Source: Hymenobacter psychrophilus (GTDB taxonomy: Bacteria > Bacteroidota > Bacteroidia > Cytophagales > Hymenobacteraceae). Taken from it: 64,000 bases of DNA. Below the pieces are notes generated by a model. The model saw nothing but the letters and a program-made list of their open reading frames with translations. It searched no databases and was not told the DNA's origin. Positions within the stretch are counted from its first letter, which is position 1. Each line of letters starts with the position of its first letter. The stretch lies in assembly GCF_900107135.1 (NCBI RefSeq), contig NZ_FNOV01000007.1, forward strand, positions 192,948-256,947, read 5' to 3'. Below, piece after piece: positions 6,692 to 15,745 of this stretch. Position numbers and translations under genes: made by a program.

Positions 6692-9541
6692 CTACGGGCG
6701 TTTCAGGATGCGGTAGGTGGCCGCGCCGGCCGTTGTCTGCACCCGTATCAGGTAGAGGCCCGCCGGGTAAGCCGACAGGTCGAGCGAGGCAGTTGGCTGC
6801 TGGAAATTGTAGGCCGCCAACTGCTGCCCCAGCACCGACAGTACCCGCACCGTGGCCGGCCCAGCCGGTAGCTCCAGGCGCACCCGGCCCGCGGTGGGGT
6901 TGGGGTAGAGGCGGACGCCGGCCAGTATGCCCGCCTTGGTGGCGGTGGGCACCTGCTGGTAGCCGGCGGTGGCCGCATCCGCGGCGGCCTGCAGCTCGGC
7001 CAGCGAAGGGGCCGCCAGCACCGCGAAGGCCACCATTACCGAGTCGGCGGGGGCCAGGTAGGGAAGAACCGCGCCCACTACCTGGGCCGCATCGGTGCCA
7101 GCGGGCAGGCCGGCGCTGGCGTTGGTAGTGCTGCTGCTCAGCGTCAGCCACTTCTCGGCCCGGCTGAAACCGTCGCTGAGGCGCACCGGGCCGGTAGCCG
7201 CAGGGCTGGTATCGAGGCTGAAGACGCTGGGCTGCCCCCCGGCCAAGTGCTGCACACCGGCATATATGGTCTGGTTGGGTGCGTTGTACGCATAGCCCAA
7301 GCGGCGGGCGGCATCCCAGCCGGCCACGTTGTGGGCGGGGTCGTCGGGTAGGTCCCAATCCATAAACAAGCCCAGATGCAGCGGCCGGAGCGTATCGGCG
7401 GTGAGGTTGGTGAGCTGGTATTCGAGCAGCACGTAGCTCTGGTGCGGGGTAGCCGTCCGGGCGGTGGCCCGCTGGCGTAGCGCCACGCCCACGGCCTGCG
7501 GATTGGCGGCCGGCAGCTGCGCCTCACGCATTCTGCCCTCGGCCCGCTGGTTGGCGGCCCCGCTGGCGGAAGGCAGGCGGCGTACCTGGGCCACGGCTAT
7601 AAAGTCGGCGTCGTTGCCGCGGTTGTCGTTGCGCACGTTGCTGGCCAGGCGCGTGGCCGAGGTGGCCAGCAGCAGGCCGCCCTCGGCCAGCAGCGGCGGG
7701 CCCTGGCGGTAGCTGATGCCCTCGCCGATGCTGGGGTTGGTGCCGTCATAGCCCAGATTGCCGCGGCTGGTGAGCGTCAGGTGCAGGTTGTTGGCATCGA
7801 GCACCACGTAATCGGGGTTGAGCAGCAGAGTTTCGTACTGGTACTCGGTGTAGCCGCTGGCCGCGTGGTGCAGGCGGTAGCGCAGCACGGCCTTGGTATT
7901 GAGCGGTACGCCCGCGGCCGCTACAGCCAGCCGGAAGGGTGTGGCCGCGTTGTCGACCTCGGCCAGCGTAGCCAGCGGGCCGGCCGCAAACTCGCCCTGG
8001 CGCACCAGCAAGTAGGGCGAAAGCGAGGTGAGCGTTACGGTGAGACCCGGCAGCTCGCGCAGCAGATTTTGCACCCGTACTATAAGGCGCAGCGTGTCGG
8101 CGGGCGCGTAGTAGCTGCGGGCCGGGGCAGCCATGCGGGCCACCACCCGGGCCGAGTAGGGCTGCTCCGACACGGCCCGAAACACGTTCAGGCGGCCCGA
8201 GCCCAGCCGGCCGGCGTAGGCCACGTTGCCGGGCAGGTTATCGATGAAATCGGTGGTGCGCCGCAGTTGGGCTGCCACTTGGGCCGCGTTGTAGCTTGGA
8301 AACCGGGCCCGCACCAGCGCCGCCGCGCCCGCCACCTGGGGCGCGGCAAACGACGAGCCGCCCACCTGGGCGTAGTCGGTATCGGTTACGCCCAGGGTCG
8401 TGAAAATGCCTTCGCCGGGAGCCGACACATCCACCCGGTAGCTGAAGGTGGCGGCCACGCTGCGCTCGTCGGTGCGGGCCGTCGAGGCCACCGATACCAC
8501 GTGCTGGTAGCTGGCGGGGTAAAAGTCGAGGTCTTGGGGCGTGTTGCCGGCGGCGGCCACCACCACCACGTCGTGGTTGAGGACCGCGTAATTGATAACG
8601 TCCTGCTCGAAGCGCGAAGGAGCCCCCGTGCCGCCCCACGACAGGTTGATGACCCGGCAGCCGTGGTCGGCGGCGTACACGATGGCTTCGTAGCCGCCAA
8701 ACGAACCCTCGGGGGTGGAGGGGTAGATTTTCAGGGGCAGGTAGCGCGACTTGTAGCCCACGCCGGCAATGCCGCGGCCGTTGTTGGTGGCCGCGGCCGC
8801 AATGCCGGTTACCAGTACGCCGTGGGTTAGGTCGGTGGGGTTGCGCAGGCGCTCGGGGTCGTTGTCGTTGTCGGCAAAATCCCAGCCGTAGTAGTTGTCC
8901 ACGTAGCCGTCGCCGTCGTTATCAATCCCGTCGATGGGGTCGCGGCGGTTGAGCTGGTTCTGGTTCGTCAAGTCTTCGTGGCTGAAGCGGGTGCCGCCGT
9001 CGATAATGCCGATAACGACGCTCGTATCACCCTGGGTGATGCCCCAGGCCTGATGCGCGCGGATATTGCGCAGATAATACTGGCCCCCGGTGCCGGCCGA
9101 GTCGGCCTGCGGGTCGTTGGGCTGCTGTAGGTGCTGGTAGTTGTAGAGCGGTTCGGCGTATTCGACCAAGCCAGTTTTGAGTAGCCGCTGCCGCAACTGT
9201 TCCGGCGAGGTGCCGGCCGGCAGGCGCAGCTCGTAGAGCAGCCCCAAATCGACGGCTCCGGCCTGGGCGCGGGCGGCGGTGGGCGCGGCGGCCCGCGGGA
9301 ACTTGGGCCGGGCCGTAGCGCCGAAGGAGCTGAGCGCGGTAGTGAGGGCCGCCGGCAGTACGGCCGGACCCGGCCGGCGCGGCTGGCTGGCATCGGCCGG
9401 GGAGGCTTTCAGCCGGAAAACCAGCACGCCCGGCCGCACCGTGCGGGTAGATGCGGGCACTGCGGCCGACTGGGCAACGGCTGACGCAGCACTGCCCAGC
9501 AGCAGCGCGACGCAGCAAAACCAACGTAGAGTTATAAGCAT
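6692..9541 (-). CDS. Secreted S8 (subtilisin-like) protease with T9SS sorting domain
   Basis: 949 residues. A Sec signal peptide (about residues 1-24, ending AVAQ) precedes a short propeptide-like region and a subtilase domain at about 165-460. The triad is complete: Asp181 in IGIIDGGTR, His240 in LTHGVLVTG and Ser397 in GGSSFAAPQVAG, with oxyanion Asn333. A Ca-binding-like DNDGDGYVDN loop sits near 207. A long beta-rich region follows. The last 80 residues (YPNPTAGRVRLEL... ending in a basic RILKRP) are a type A sorting domain of the type IX secretion system. The protein is expected on or outside the cell surface as a general or nutritional protease. It stands alone on its strand. Confidence 0.95.
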   Translation of the reverse strand: MLITLRWFCCVALLLGSAASAVAQSAAVPASTRTVRPGVLVFRLKASPADASQPRRPGPAVLPAALTTALSSFGATARPKFPRAAAPTAARAQAGAVDLGLLYELRLPAGTSPEQLRQRLLKTGLVEYAEPLYNYQHLQQPNDPQADSAGTGGQYYLRNIRAHQAWGITQGDTSVVIGIIDGGTRFSHEDLTNQNQLNRRDPIDGIDNDGDGYVDNYYGWDFADNDNDPERLRNPTDLTHGVLVTGIAAAATNNGRGIAGVGYKSRYLPLKIYPSTPEGSFGGYEAIVYAADHGCRVINLSWGGTGAPSRFEQDVINYAVLNHDVVVVAAAGNTPQDLDFYPASYQHVVSVASTARTDERSVAATFSYRVDVSAPGEGIFTTLGVTDTDYAQVGGSSFAAPQVAGAAALVRARFPSYNAAQVAAQLRRTTDFIDNLPGNVAYAGRLGSGRLNVFRAVSEQPYSARVVARMAAPARSYYAPADTLRLIVRVQNLLRELPGLTVTLTSLSPYLLVRQGEFAAGPLATLAEVDNAATPFRLAVAAAGVPLNTKAVLRYRLHHAASGYTEYQYETLLLNPDYVVLDANNLHLTLTSRGNLGYDGTNPSIGEGISYRQGPPLLAEGGLLLATSATRLASNVRNDNRGNDADFIAVAQVRRLPSASGAANQRAEGRMREAQLPAANPQAVGVALRQRATARTATPHQSYVLLEYQLTNLTADTLRPLHLGLFMDWDLPDDPAHNVAGWDAARRLGYAYNAPNQTIYAGVQHLAGGQPSVFSLDTSPAATGPVRLSDGFSRAEKWLTLSSSTTNASAGLPAGTDAAQVVGAVLPYLAPADSVMVAFAVLAAPSLAELQAAADAATAGYQQVPTATKAGILAGVRLYPNPTAGRVRLELPAGPATVRVLSVLGQQLAAYNFQQPTASLDLSAYPAGLYLIRVQTTAGAATYRILKRP

Positions 9542-9838
9542 AGTACCAGAGAGATAGGGTAGAAGCGCGCGGTAGTCCGACGCTCAGGCAAACGAAACTG
9601 CGGCCCCGGCGGATTGGTTCGGGCGGGTTCGGGGCCTATTTCGTAAATTTAGCCACCCCGAAGCAGTTGGCCCGCGCTTTTCGATGAAGTAGCGGCCTTG
9701 GCCGGCCAGCGGCGGGGGTATTGTTGTATGGCGGGGCCTAAGGGGGCAGTAAGAAGCCGTTTTTGGCGGCCTGCTGTTTACTTTTCGGTTACCGCTGCTG
9801 TAGCATCGTACTCTGCTTTCCCACCCTTATTTTTCTAC
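9542..9838. other. Divergent intergenic region
   Basis: About 300 bases between the divergent subtilase and PaaN-like genes. It is GC-rich with one AT patch (CGTAAATTTAGCC near 9643) that resembles a -7 box imperfectly in both directions. No gene, hairpin or repeat is visible. Confidence 0.4.
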
Positions 9839-11515
9839 ATGACCACTACCACCGACACCACCCAGAAGCACCAGGCCACCCTCGACGCGGCCGTGGAGGC
9901 CCTGCACGGCCGCACGTTCTTTGCCGCCTTCCCCGAAAACCCCTCGCCCGAAATCTATGGTGCCGACGCCGATAAGGAAGGCCGCGCCAGTTTCAAAGCC
10001 CACCGCGACCAGCGCTTCACCGAGCTGCAGCAGGGCGAGCCCGCCGGTTGGGCCGGCCAGGAAGAGTCGCCCTACGAGCAGGCTTCACTGGGCATTGAGT
10101 ACCCGTACTACAAGCCCGAAACGCTGGTGCAGAACGCCCAGGAAGTATTCGGGCAGTGGCGCAAGCTCAAGCCGGCCGACCGCGCCGCGCTATTGACGGA
10201 GACGCTGGAGGGCATGAAGGACCGGTTTTTTGAAATCGCCTACGCCACCATGCACACCACCGGGCAGGCCTACATGATGTCGTTTCAGGCCAGTGGGCCG
10301 CACGCCGCCGACCGGGCCCTGGAGGCCATTGCCGCCGGCTACGAGGAGCAAACCCGCTTCCCGGAGGAAACCCGCTGGGAGAAGCCCATGGGTAAGTACA
10401 ACATCACGCTGCATAAAACCTGGCGTGCCGTGCCCAAAGGCGTGGCCCTGGTTATCGGCTGCTCCACGTTCCCGACCTGGAATACGGTGCCCGGCATGTA
10501 CGCCTCGCTGGTCACCGGCAACCCGGTTATCATCAAGCCCCACCCCAAGGCCGTGCTGCCCATCGCCATTGTGGTGGCCGAGGTGCAGAAAGTACTGGCC
10601 GCCCACGGCCTCGACCCGCGCATCTGCCAGCTGGCCGTAGACGCCAACGACCACCTGATTGCCAAGGAGCTGGCCGAGAATCCGGCCGTGAAGCTCATCG
10701 ACTACACCGGTGGCTCGGCCTTCGGCGAGTACATTGAGGGGCTGAAAGGCAAGACGGTGTTCACCGAGAAAACCGGCGTCAACTCCATCATCCTCGACTC
10801 CTGCGACGACCTCGACAAGGTGGCCCAGAACCTGGCCTTCTCGGTGAGCCTGTACTCAGGGCAGATGTGCACCGCACCCCAGAACTTCTTCATTCCCGAA
10901 GGTGGCGTGAAAGTGGCCGGCGAACTGGTGCCCTACGAAGACGTGGTGCAGAAGCTGGCCGCCGCGGTAACCAGCCTGGCCCAGAACCCCAAGGCTGGCC
11001 CGCACGTGCTGGGCGCCATCCAAAGCGCCGCCACTCAGGAGCGGGTGCGCGACCTGGCCCTCGAAGGTAGCCGCTCGGTGCTGGCCCATGGCACCGTAGA
11101 TAACCCCGTGTTCCAGAACGCCCGCACCTGTTCCACCAGCATTCAGGAGGTCGATGCCAGCCGCGTCGAGCAGTTCAGCCAGGAGCTGTTCGGCCCAATT
11201 ATGCTCGTTATCAAAACCCGCGACACCCAGGAGAGTATCCGCCTGGCGGCCGATTTGGCCCGCGAGTACGGCGCCATTTCGTGCGGCGCTTACACCACCG
11301 ATTCGGCTATCAAGGAGCAGATTATGGACGAGATGAGCTTGGCCGGCACGCCCGTCAGCTTCAACCTCACCGGTGGCATCTACGTGAACCAGAACGCGGG
11401 CTTCTCCGACTTCCACGTAACCGGCGGCAACCCGGCCGGCAACGCCAGCTTCACCAACCCCGAGTTCGTTATCAAGCGCTTCACCTGGGTAGGTTTCCGC
11501 GAGCCGGTTATGTAA
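9839..11515 (+). CDS. PaaN-like aldehyde dehydrogenase (phenylacetate degradation type)
   Basis: 558 residues in the aldehyde dehydrogenase superfamily, closest in pattern to the PaaN (TIGR02288) group. The catalytic Cys is in SGQMCTAPQN, the cofactor-binding segment includes VIGCSTFPTWNTVPG and IIKPHPKAVLP, and a glycine-rich turn is in DYTGGSAFGEY. The ATG at 9839 is used because the 47 codons upstream are low-complexity. PaaN-type enzymes oxidise ring-cleavage aldehydes in phenylacetate catabolism, but no other paa gene is nearby, so the substrate is open. It is convergent with the small lipoprotein gene at 11671. Confidence 0.85.
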   Translation: MTTTTDTTQKHQATLDAAVEALHGRTFFAAFPENPSPEIYGADADKEGRASFKAHRDQRFTELQQGEPAGWAGQEESPYEQASLGIEYPYYKPETLVQNAQEVFGQWRKLKPADRAALLTETLEGMKDRFFEIAYATMHTTGQAYMMSFQASGPHAADRALEAIAAGYEEQTRFPEETRWEKPMGKYNITLHKTWRAVPKGVALVIGCSTFPTWNTVPGMYASLVTGNPVIIKPHPKAVLPIAIVVAEVQKVLAAHGLDPRICQLAVDANDHLIAKELAENPAVKLIDYTGGSAFGEYIEGLKGKTVFTEKTGVNSIILDSCDDLDKVAQNLAFSVSLYSGQMCTAPQNFFIPEGGVKVAGELVPYEDVVQKLAAAVTSLAQNPKAGPHVLGAIQSAATQERVRDLALEGSRSVLAHGTVDNPVFQNARTCSTSIQEVDASRVEQFSQELFGPIMLVIKTRDTQESIRLAADLAREYGAISCGAYTTDSAIKEQIMDEMSLAGTPVSFNLTGGIYVNQNAGFSDFHVTGGNPAGNASFTNPEFVIKRFTWVGFREPVM

Positions 11516-11545
11516 GCTGTTAGCTGAGAGCTATTAGCTGTTAAC
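11514..11545. repeat. AGCTNNN heptads, left part of second cassette
   Basis: AGCTGTT-AGCTGAG-AGCTATT-AGCTGTT beginning at the stop codon of the PaaN-like gene, with a strict 7-base period of AGCT. Same position relative to the terminator as at 6031. Confidence 0.75.
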
Positions 11546-11578
11546 TTCCGTTCAAAAAAGCTTTTCTTCGCACAAAGT

Positions 11579-11610
11579 AAGGCCCCGCACTCAACCGAGT
11601 GCGGGGCCTT
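11579..11610. terminator. Bidirectional terminator, twin of 6084
   Basis: AAGGCCCCGCACTC-AACC-GAGTGCGGGGCCTT, a perfect 14-bp stem. It differs from the copy at 6084-6115 by one base in the right arm and is followed by ATTCGTTTTG, as there. Confidence 0.9.
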
Positions 11611-11622
11611 ATTCGTTTTGTC

Positions 11623-11671
11623 AGCTACCAGCTACCAGCTACCAGCTACCAGCTACCAGCTACCAGCTACC
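11623..11671. repeat. Tandem array of seven AGCTACC heptamers
   Basis: Seven perfect copies of AGCTACC. The final C is the first base of the complement of the stop codon (TAG, 11673-11671) of the minus-strand gene. This parallels the AGCTAAC array at 6128, with one base of the unit changed. Confidence 0.95.
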
Positions 11672-11922
11672 TAGCGGGCCTTTTTGTACTTGTACTTCTT
11701 GGGCGCGTCCACCATCCGGAATTTCTGCGGGTCGTTGGCATGCAAATCAATACCCAGGCCAATTGGGGTACGGTTTTTATAAGAACGCGACCGGTCGTTG
11801 GAGCGCTTAGTGGACGTGTTGCCGAAGCGAGTGGGGTGTTCCATGGCTTTGTCGCCGCTGGAGCAGGAGGCGGTGCTTACCAGTAGAAGACCCAGGACGG
11901 AGCAGAGTAAGGTATTTTTCAT
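11671..11922 (-). CDS. Small basic lipoprotein
   Basis: 83 residues. MKNTLLCSVLGLLLVSTASC is a lipoprotein signal (Cys20 would be acylated). The mature part is short, hydrophilic and very basic (KRSNDRSRSYKNR, ending KKYKYKKAR). I do not recognise a family; similar tiny basic lipoproteins are common in Hymenobacter-like genomes. It may sit in the outer or inner membrane. Its stop abuts the AGCTACC array. No operon partner is seen: the next minus-strand gene ends at 12071. Confidence 0.7.
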   Translation of the reverse strand: MKNTLLCSVLGLLLVSTASCSSGDKAMEHPTRFGNTSTKRSNDRSRSYKNRTPIGLGIDLHANDPQKFRMVDAPKKYKYKKAR

Positions 11923-12070
11923 AATGCAGTGGGCAGGGTTGACAACTCGTAACCGCTACGCCAACAACGAATTGTAGCAGTAGCTCAGCTACTTATTTGG
12001 TCTTTGTACCCCGATCTACCTTAAAAGGATACAGTGGCCGCGGAAAAATACCAGCCACTTCCCGCAGGGC

Positions 12071-12820
12071 TCATAAACTCAGTAGTTCCCGAAAGCGCCC
12101 CGACTGCTGGCGCGATACTTCTACCTCAGGCCCGCCGCGAAGCCTGATTTTGAGTGTGTTGCTGAACCAGGGTTCGATGCTTTCTACCCAATTGAGGTTG
12201 ATGATCTGCTGGCGGTTGGCCCGGAAGAAGGTGCGCGTATCGAGCCGCTGCTCCAGGTGCTGCAAGGTGCGCGGAATCAGGGGGCGGTGCTGGTCGAAAT
12301 AGATTTGGGTGTAGCTGCCGTTGATTTCGAACAGCCTTACCTCAGCCAGGCGCACAAACCAACACTGCTCGCCATCCTTCACAAACACCTGGTCCTGCTC
12401 GGTGAGCGTGGATAGCGCCGGGGCCTCGGGCGCGGGCTTCGCCACCACTGCCGGGCGGTGCTCCGCCGGTGCCAGCCGCGCCTGCACCTTTTGCAGGGCC
12501 GCCGCCAGTCGCACTTCCTGAATGGGCTTGAGCAGGTAATCGAGCGCATTTACCTCAAAAGCCTGCAGCGCGTACTCGTCGTAGGCCGTAGTGAAAACTA
12601 CCTGGGGCGCGGCCTCCAGCGAGGCCAGGAGCTCGAAACCGGTTTCACTGGGCATATGAATGTCGAGCAGCAGCAAATCGGGCCGCACGGTGGTCAGCAG
12701 CTCGCGGGCCTCGGCGGCGTGCCGGGCCTCACCCACCACGGTCACATCGGGGAAAGCGCCCAGCAGGTGCCGCAGCTCGGTGCGGGCCAGCCGCGAGTCA
12801 TCGACGATAAGGGTTCTCAT
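12071..12820 (-). CDS. LytTR-family response regulator
   Basis: 249 residues. A receiver domain (1-115) has acidic residues VDD at 6-8, phosphoacceptor Asp53 (LLLLDIHMP), Thr in FTTAYDEYA and Lys98 (LLKPI). After an Ala/Pro linker, a LytTR DNA-binding domain spans about 145-249 (VFVKDGEQCWFVRLAEVRLFE, FFRANRQQIINL). It is the partner of the LytS-type kinase encoded just upstream in the same direction and regulates transcription in the cytoplasm. The 121-base gap from the kinase contains a TTAGGGG-type array. Confidence 0.95.
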   Translation of the reverse strand: MRTLIVDDSRLARTELRHLLGAFPDVTVVGEARHAAEARELLTTVRPDLLLLDIHMPSETGFELLASLEAAPQVVFTTAYDEYALQAFEVNALDYLLKPIQEVRLAAALQKVQARLAPAEHRPAVVAKPAPEAPALSTLTEQDQVFVKDGEQCWFVRLAEVRLFEINGSYTQIYFDQHRPLIPRTLQHLEQRLDTRTFFRANRQQIINLNWVESIEPWFSNTLKIRLRGGPEVEVSRQQSGRFRELLSL

Positions 12821-12826
12821 ATTTCC

Positions 12827-12872
12827 ATCACTGATTGACGCTGATTGGATTGATTTCGCTGATTTTTCGCTC
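12827..12872. repeat. CTGATT-rich dispersed repeat
   Basis: A run of ATCACTGATTGACGCTGATT and further TGATT units immediately upstream of the response regulator start. A related element in reverse orientation lies against the dnaK stop (33868-33909). Confidence 0.5.
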
Positions 12873-12900
12873 CCAACTGAATGGGTAATGCGTAGCTCAC

Positions 12901-12948
12901 TAACCCCTAACCCCTAACCCCTAACCCCTAACCCTTAACCCCTAACCA
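12901..12948. repeat. CCCCTAA (TTAGGGG) telomere-like array
   Basis: Six heptamers of CCCCTAA, one of them CCCTTAA. On the transcribed (minus) sense this is TTAGGGG repeated, with at least four G-tracts of 3-4 G. The kinase stop codon (TAG, 12944-12942) lies inside the first unit read by the transcript. Confidence 0.9.
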
Positions 12949-13997
12949 ACCGGCAGCTGCAAATGGGCCACTACGGTGTTGGGGCAGTGCGGGTCGTTGG
13001 CCAGGTGCAGGTGGGCGGCGGGGCCGAAGAGCAGGGCCAGCCGCTCGCGGGCATTGCGCAGGCCCACGCCCTGCGGCTGGTCGGGCGTGGGGGCAAACCG
13101 GCCGGTGTTGCGCACGTTCAGGTGCAGGGTATTGGAGTCGTTGAGCTGGGCCGTAAGCTTGATGCTGCCACCTTCGGGACGGGGCGCGAGGCCGTGCTTG
13201 ATGGCGTTTTCCACCAGCAGCTGCACCGTCATGGGCGGAATGAGGACGGACAGGGCGGCCGGGTCCACGTCGAGTGAATACGTCAGGCGCTCTTCGAGCT
13301 GCATGGCTTCGAGCTGGAGGTAGTGCTCCACAATTTCCAGCTCGCGGGCCAGCGGCACCTGCTCGGTGCTATTGAGCTGGATGGAATAGCGCAGCAGGTC
13401 GGAGAGGTGGGTAATCATGGCGCGGGCGCGGGCCGGGTCCTCCATCACCAGGGCCCGGATGTTGTTGAGCCCGTTGAACATGAAGTGCGGGTTGATCTGG
13501 GCCTTGAGCGTACGCATTTCGGCCTCGCGCACGGCCGCCGTCAGCTTCCACTTGTCTACTTCGGCCTGGCGCGAGCGGCTCAGGTAGTGCCAGCCGAAGT
13601 AAAACCCTTCCCAGAGCCACAGCAATATATTGACGTTCAGCGCGTAGCCGATAAACTGCCCCCAGCCGTAGGGTTGCCCGGTAGGAGCCGGCCGTATCAG
13701 CCAATAAATCAAGGCCCAGACGATAACCTGGCTTAGCACCGATAGCAGCAGGTTGGCCACCAGCAGCCGTCCCAGTAGCGGCAATGGCGCCAGCTGCGCC
13801 CAGCCCCGCGCCCGGATGTGGTAGCGTAGCGCGTGAGTCAGGCCCAGCAGGGTCAGCGCAATAGTCAGGCTGATGAGCAGGACGTCGACCGAAAACCGCC
13901 CCAAAGCGGAGAAGACCACCAGGTTGAATGTGGCGTAAAGAGTCCAGCCGGTTGCCTGGCAGTACCAGTAGGAGCGGTTGGGGGCGGGCACAGACAT
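12942..13997 (-). CDS. LytS-type sensor histidine kinase
   Basis: 351 residues. Four or five membrane segments lie in residues about 15-135, with no periplasmic sensor domain of size. A His_kinase domain follows (PF06580 type) with phosphoacceptor His171 in QINPHFMFNGLNNI, then a HATPase region with the N-box LLVENAIKHGL and a glycine box GVGLRNARERL. It autophosphorylates and passes phosphate to the LytTR regulator encoded downstream. The stop codon falls within the TTAGGGG array, which suggests the array fixed the present C-terminus. Confidence 0.94.
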   Translation of the reverse strand: MSVPAPNRSYWYCQATGWTLYATFNLVVFSALGRFSVDVLLISLTIALTLLGLTHALRYHIRARGWAQLAPLPLLGRLLVANLLLSVLSQVIVWALIYWLIRPAPTGQPYGWGQFIGYALNVNILLWLWEGFYFGWHYLSRSRQAEVDKWKLTAAVREAEMRTLKAQINPHFMFNGLNNIRALVMEDPARARAMITHLSDLLRYSIQLNSTEQVPLARELEIVEHYLQLEAMQLEERLTYSLDVDPAALSVLIPPMTVQLLVENAIKHGLAPRPEGGSIKLTAQLNDSNTLHLNVRNTGRFAPTPDQPQGVGLRNARERLALLFGPAAHLHLANDPHCPNTVVAHLQLPVG

Positions 13998-14063
13998 TTT
14001 TGCAAGACAGAAAATGTGGAAGAATGAGCAGGGCTTGCCCTGAATGAGGACTGCCCTGGGCGC

Positions 14064-14630
14064 TCATTTCGGTGATGCTGCCTTCGGTAGCCCGTGCCAG
14101 CGCCGTTCCAGCACCACAATAGTAATACCGTAGAGCAGCACAATCAGCAGCGGTAGCACTACGAAGCGCTGTGTGGGCAACAAATACCAAGCGGCCAGCA
14201 GCAGCCCCGTGCGGCCCACGGCATGAAATACACCCACCCAGTGCTGAATAATCCACGACAGCGGCAGCCACATCAGGCCCGTCAGAATGCCCACCGTGAG
14301 CGGCAGGGATGTGTAATCGGCCAGGAAAAACGGGATGGCCACGGCGTACACCAGCAGCGACATGGCCACGGTGTAAAAGAACAGCGTGTCAAAGGAATTT
14401 TTGGGCTGGCCGCGCCGGAAGAAGTCTTCGCCCGTGATGCGCGAGAACAGCATGCCCAGGTACACAATGCTGCCCGTGGCCCCGTAGAGCACCCACACCG
14501 CTGGGCGCGGCGGCAGCAGCAGCCCGGCAGCGGCTACCACCAGCCAGGCCGTGGCGCCGGCCAGTGGCATGGCCAGAAACCGCCGGCTGGTAAATGCGCG
14601 CCGCTGCTCGTCGAGGGAAATCGGACTCAT
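14064..14630 (-). CDS. Six-helix integral membrane protein
   Basis: 188 residues, mostly hydrophobic, with about six predicted transmembrane helices and short polar ends (MSPISLDEQRRAF at the start, RRWHGLPKAASPK at the end). The SRITGEDFFRRGQPKNSFDTLFF loop is the most conserved-looking part. It may belong to the DUF7010 group, which I can only suggest. It lies 66 bases upstream of the kinase and 41 bases after the hydrolase gene on the same strand, so it may be co-transcribed with the two-component pair. Confidence 0.7.
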   Translation of the reverse strand: MSPISLDEQRRAFTSRRFLAMPLAGATAWLVVAAAGLLLPPRPAVWVLYGATGSIVYLGMLFSRITGEDFFRRGQPKNSFDTLFFYTVAMSLLVYAVAIPFFLADYTSLPLTVGILTGLMWLPLSWIIQHWVGVFHAVGRTGLLLAAWYLLPTQRFVVLPLLIVLLYGITIVVLERRWHGLPKAASPK

Positions 14631-14670
14631 AACCGGGAGTATTTGCAGGGAGCGGTAGGAAAAGTACGGG

Positions 14671-15612
14671 CTACTTGCGGGCCGCGGCCGACTGCTTCAG
14701 GAAAGCGTCGGTCTGCTGGAAAAACCAGGCTGTGTCATCCCACATCAGGAAGTGGCGGCCCGCTTCCGACATCTCCACGCGGTGGGCGGGCAGGGCGGCG
14801 TACTGGCGCTCAAAAATGGCCTTGGTGCTTTCCTTGGTCGAGCCGTAGTCTTTGTAGGCGGCCCAGGCCCCGAGTACCAGCACGGGCTGCCTGATGCGGC
14901 CCAGCTCGGCGCGCAAATCGGTGGTGTAGAGGTCGTACATGGCCTGGCCTACGGTAGCGGGGTCGGAGGCCATGCTCCAGCGGGTAGCCTGGCTGATGCG
15001 GGCCGTGTCGGTTATCATGGTCGCCGACATCTGGCGGGCGGCGGCGTAGGGCAGCTGGCCGGTCATCTGCCGGCGCATGTTGGCGGCCATCGGGCGGGCC
15101 ATGGCCACCGTCATGTCGGGGTTTTGCATGGCGGCCAGAAACGGCAGCGAATCCACAATTACCAGCGGGCCCAGGGCTTCGGGGCGGGTTACGCTCAGCC
15201 ACAGGGCCATAAAGCCGCCCAGGCTGTGGCCCACCACTACGGGCTTGCTGAGCTTCTGAGTCTGGATGTAGGTCAGCAGCTGGTCGCGCACGTTGCGCAG
15301 CAGCGAATCGGTGCTGGCCGGGGCCGCCGCGCCACCGAAGCCGGCCAGGCTAACGATGTGACACTGGTACTGCTTCTGGTAGCGGGCCACCGTTTCGTCC
15401 CAGACCGCGCCGGGGCAGGTCAGGCCCGGAATCAGCAGCATGGGCGCGCCCTTGCCCACCACCCGCACCGAGAAGTTGGGGTGCGCGGCCGGATTATCGG
15501 CCACGGCGGCGGCCAGGGCAGGGGTCGGAGCAGCAGCGGCGGCAGGCAGGGCAGTGGTGGCCAGTAGCAGGGCGGCGGCAGCGAAGGGGCGGAGGGCGGC
15601 GGTCAGTTTCAT
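14671..15612 (-). CDS. Exported alpha/beta hydrolase
   Basis: 313 residues with a Sec signal peptide (about 1-26, ending AAAA). The oxyanion region is in MLLIPGLTCPGAVWDE. The nucleophile elbow is GHSLGG, and the His is in AGRHFLMWDD near the end. An acid residue follows strand 6 (LGAWAAYKDYG). The general class is esterase or aminopeptidase-like alpha/beta hydrolase in the periplasm. It is first in a run of four same-strand genes leading into the LytS/LytTR pair, which hints at common control only by position. Confidence 0.88.
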   Translation of the reverse strand: MKLTAALRPFAAAALLLATTALPAAAAAPTPALAAAVADNPAAHPNFSVRVVGKGAPMLLIPGLTCPGAVWDETVARYQKQYQCHIVSLAGFGGAAAPASTDSLLRNVRDQLLTYIQTQKLSKPVVVGHSLGGFMALWLSVTRPEALGPLVIVDSLPFLAAMQNPDMTVAMARPMAANMRRQMTGQLPYAAARQMSATMITDTARISQATRWSMASDPATVGQAMYDLYTTDLRAELGRIRQPVLVLGAWAAYKDYGSTKESTKAIFERQYAALPAHRVEMSEAGRHFLMWDDTAWFFQQTDAFLKQSAAARK

Positions 15613-15745
15613 GGGGAAGAGGAAGAGAGGTGAAGTAGATGATTCAAACCTACTGCTCCTCCGGCGTCCCTGAAACTACTTTTCCGCGAACGGTCAATCG
15701 GCCCGTCGAATGGCTGGTGGGGCGGCCCGAATGGCGGCGGCCCTT

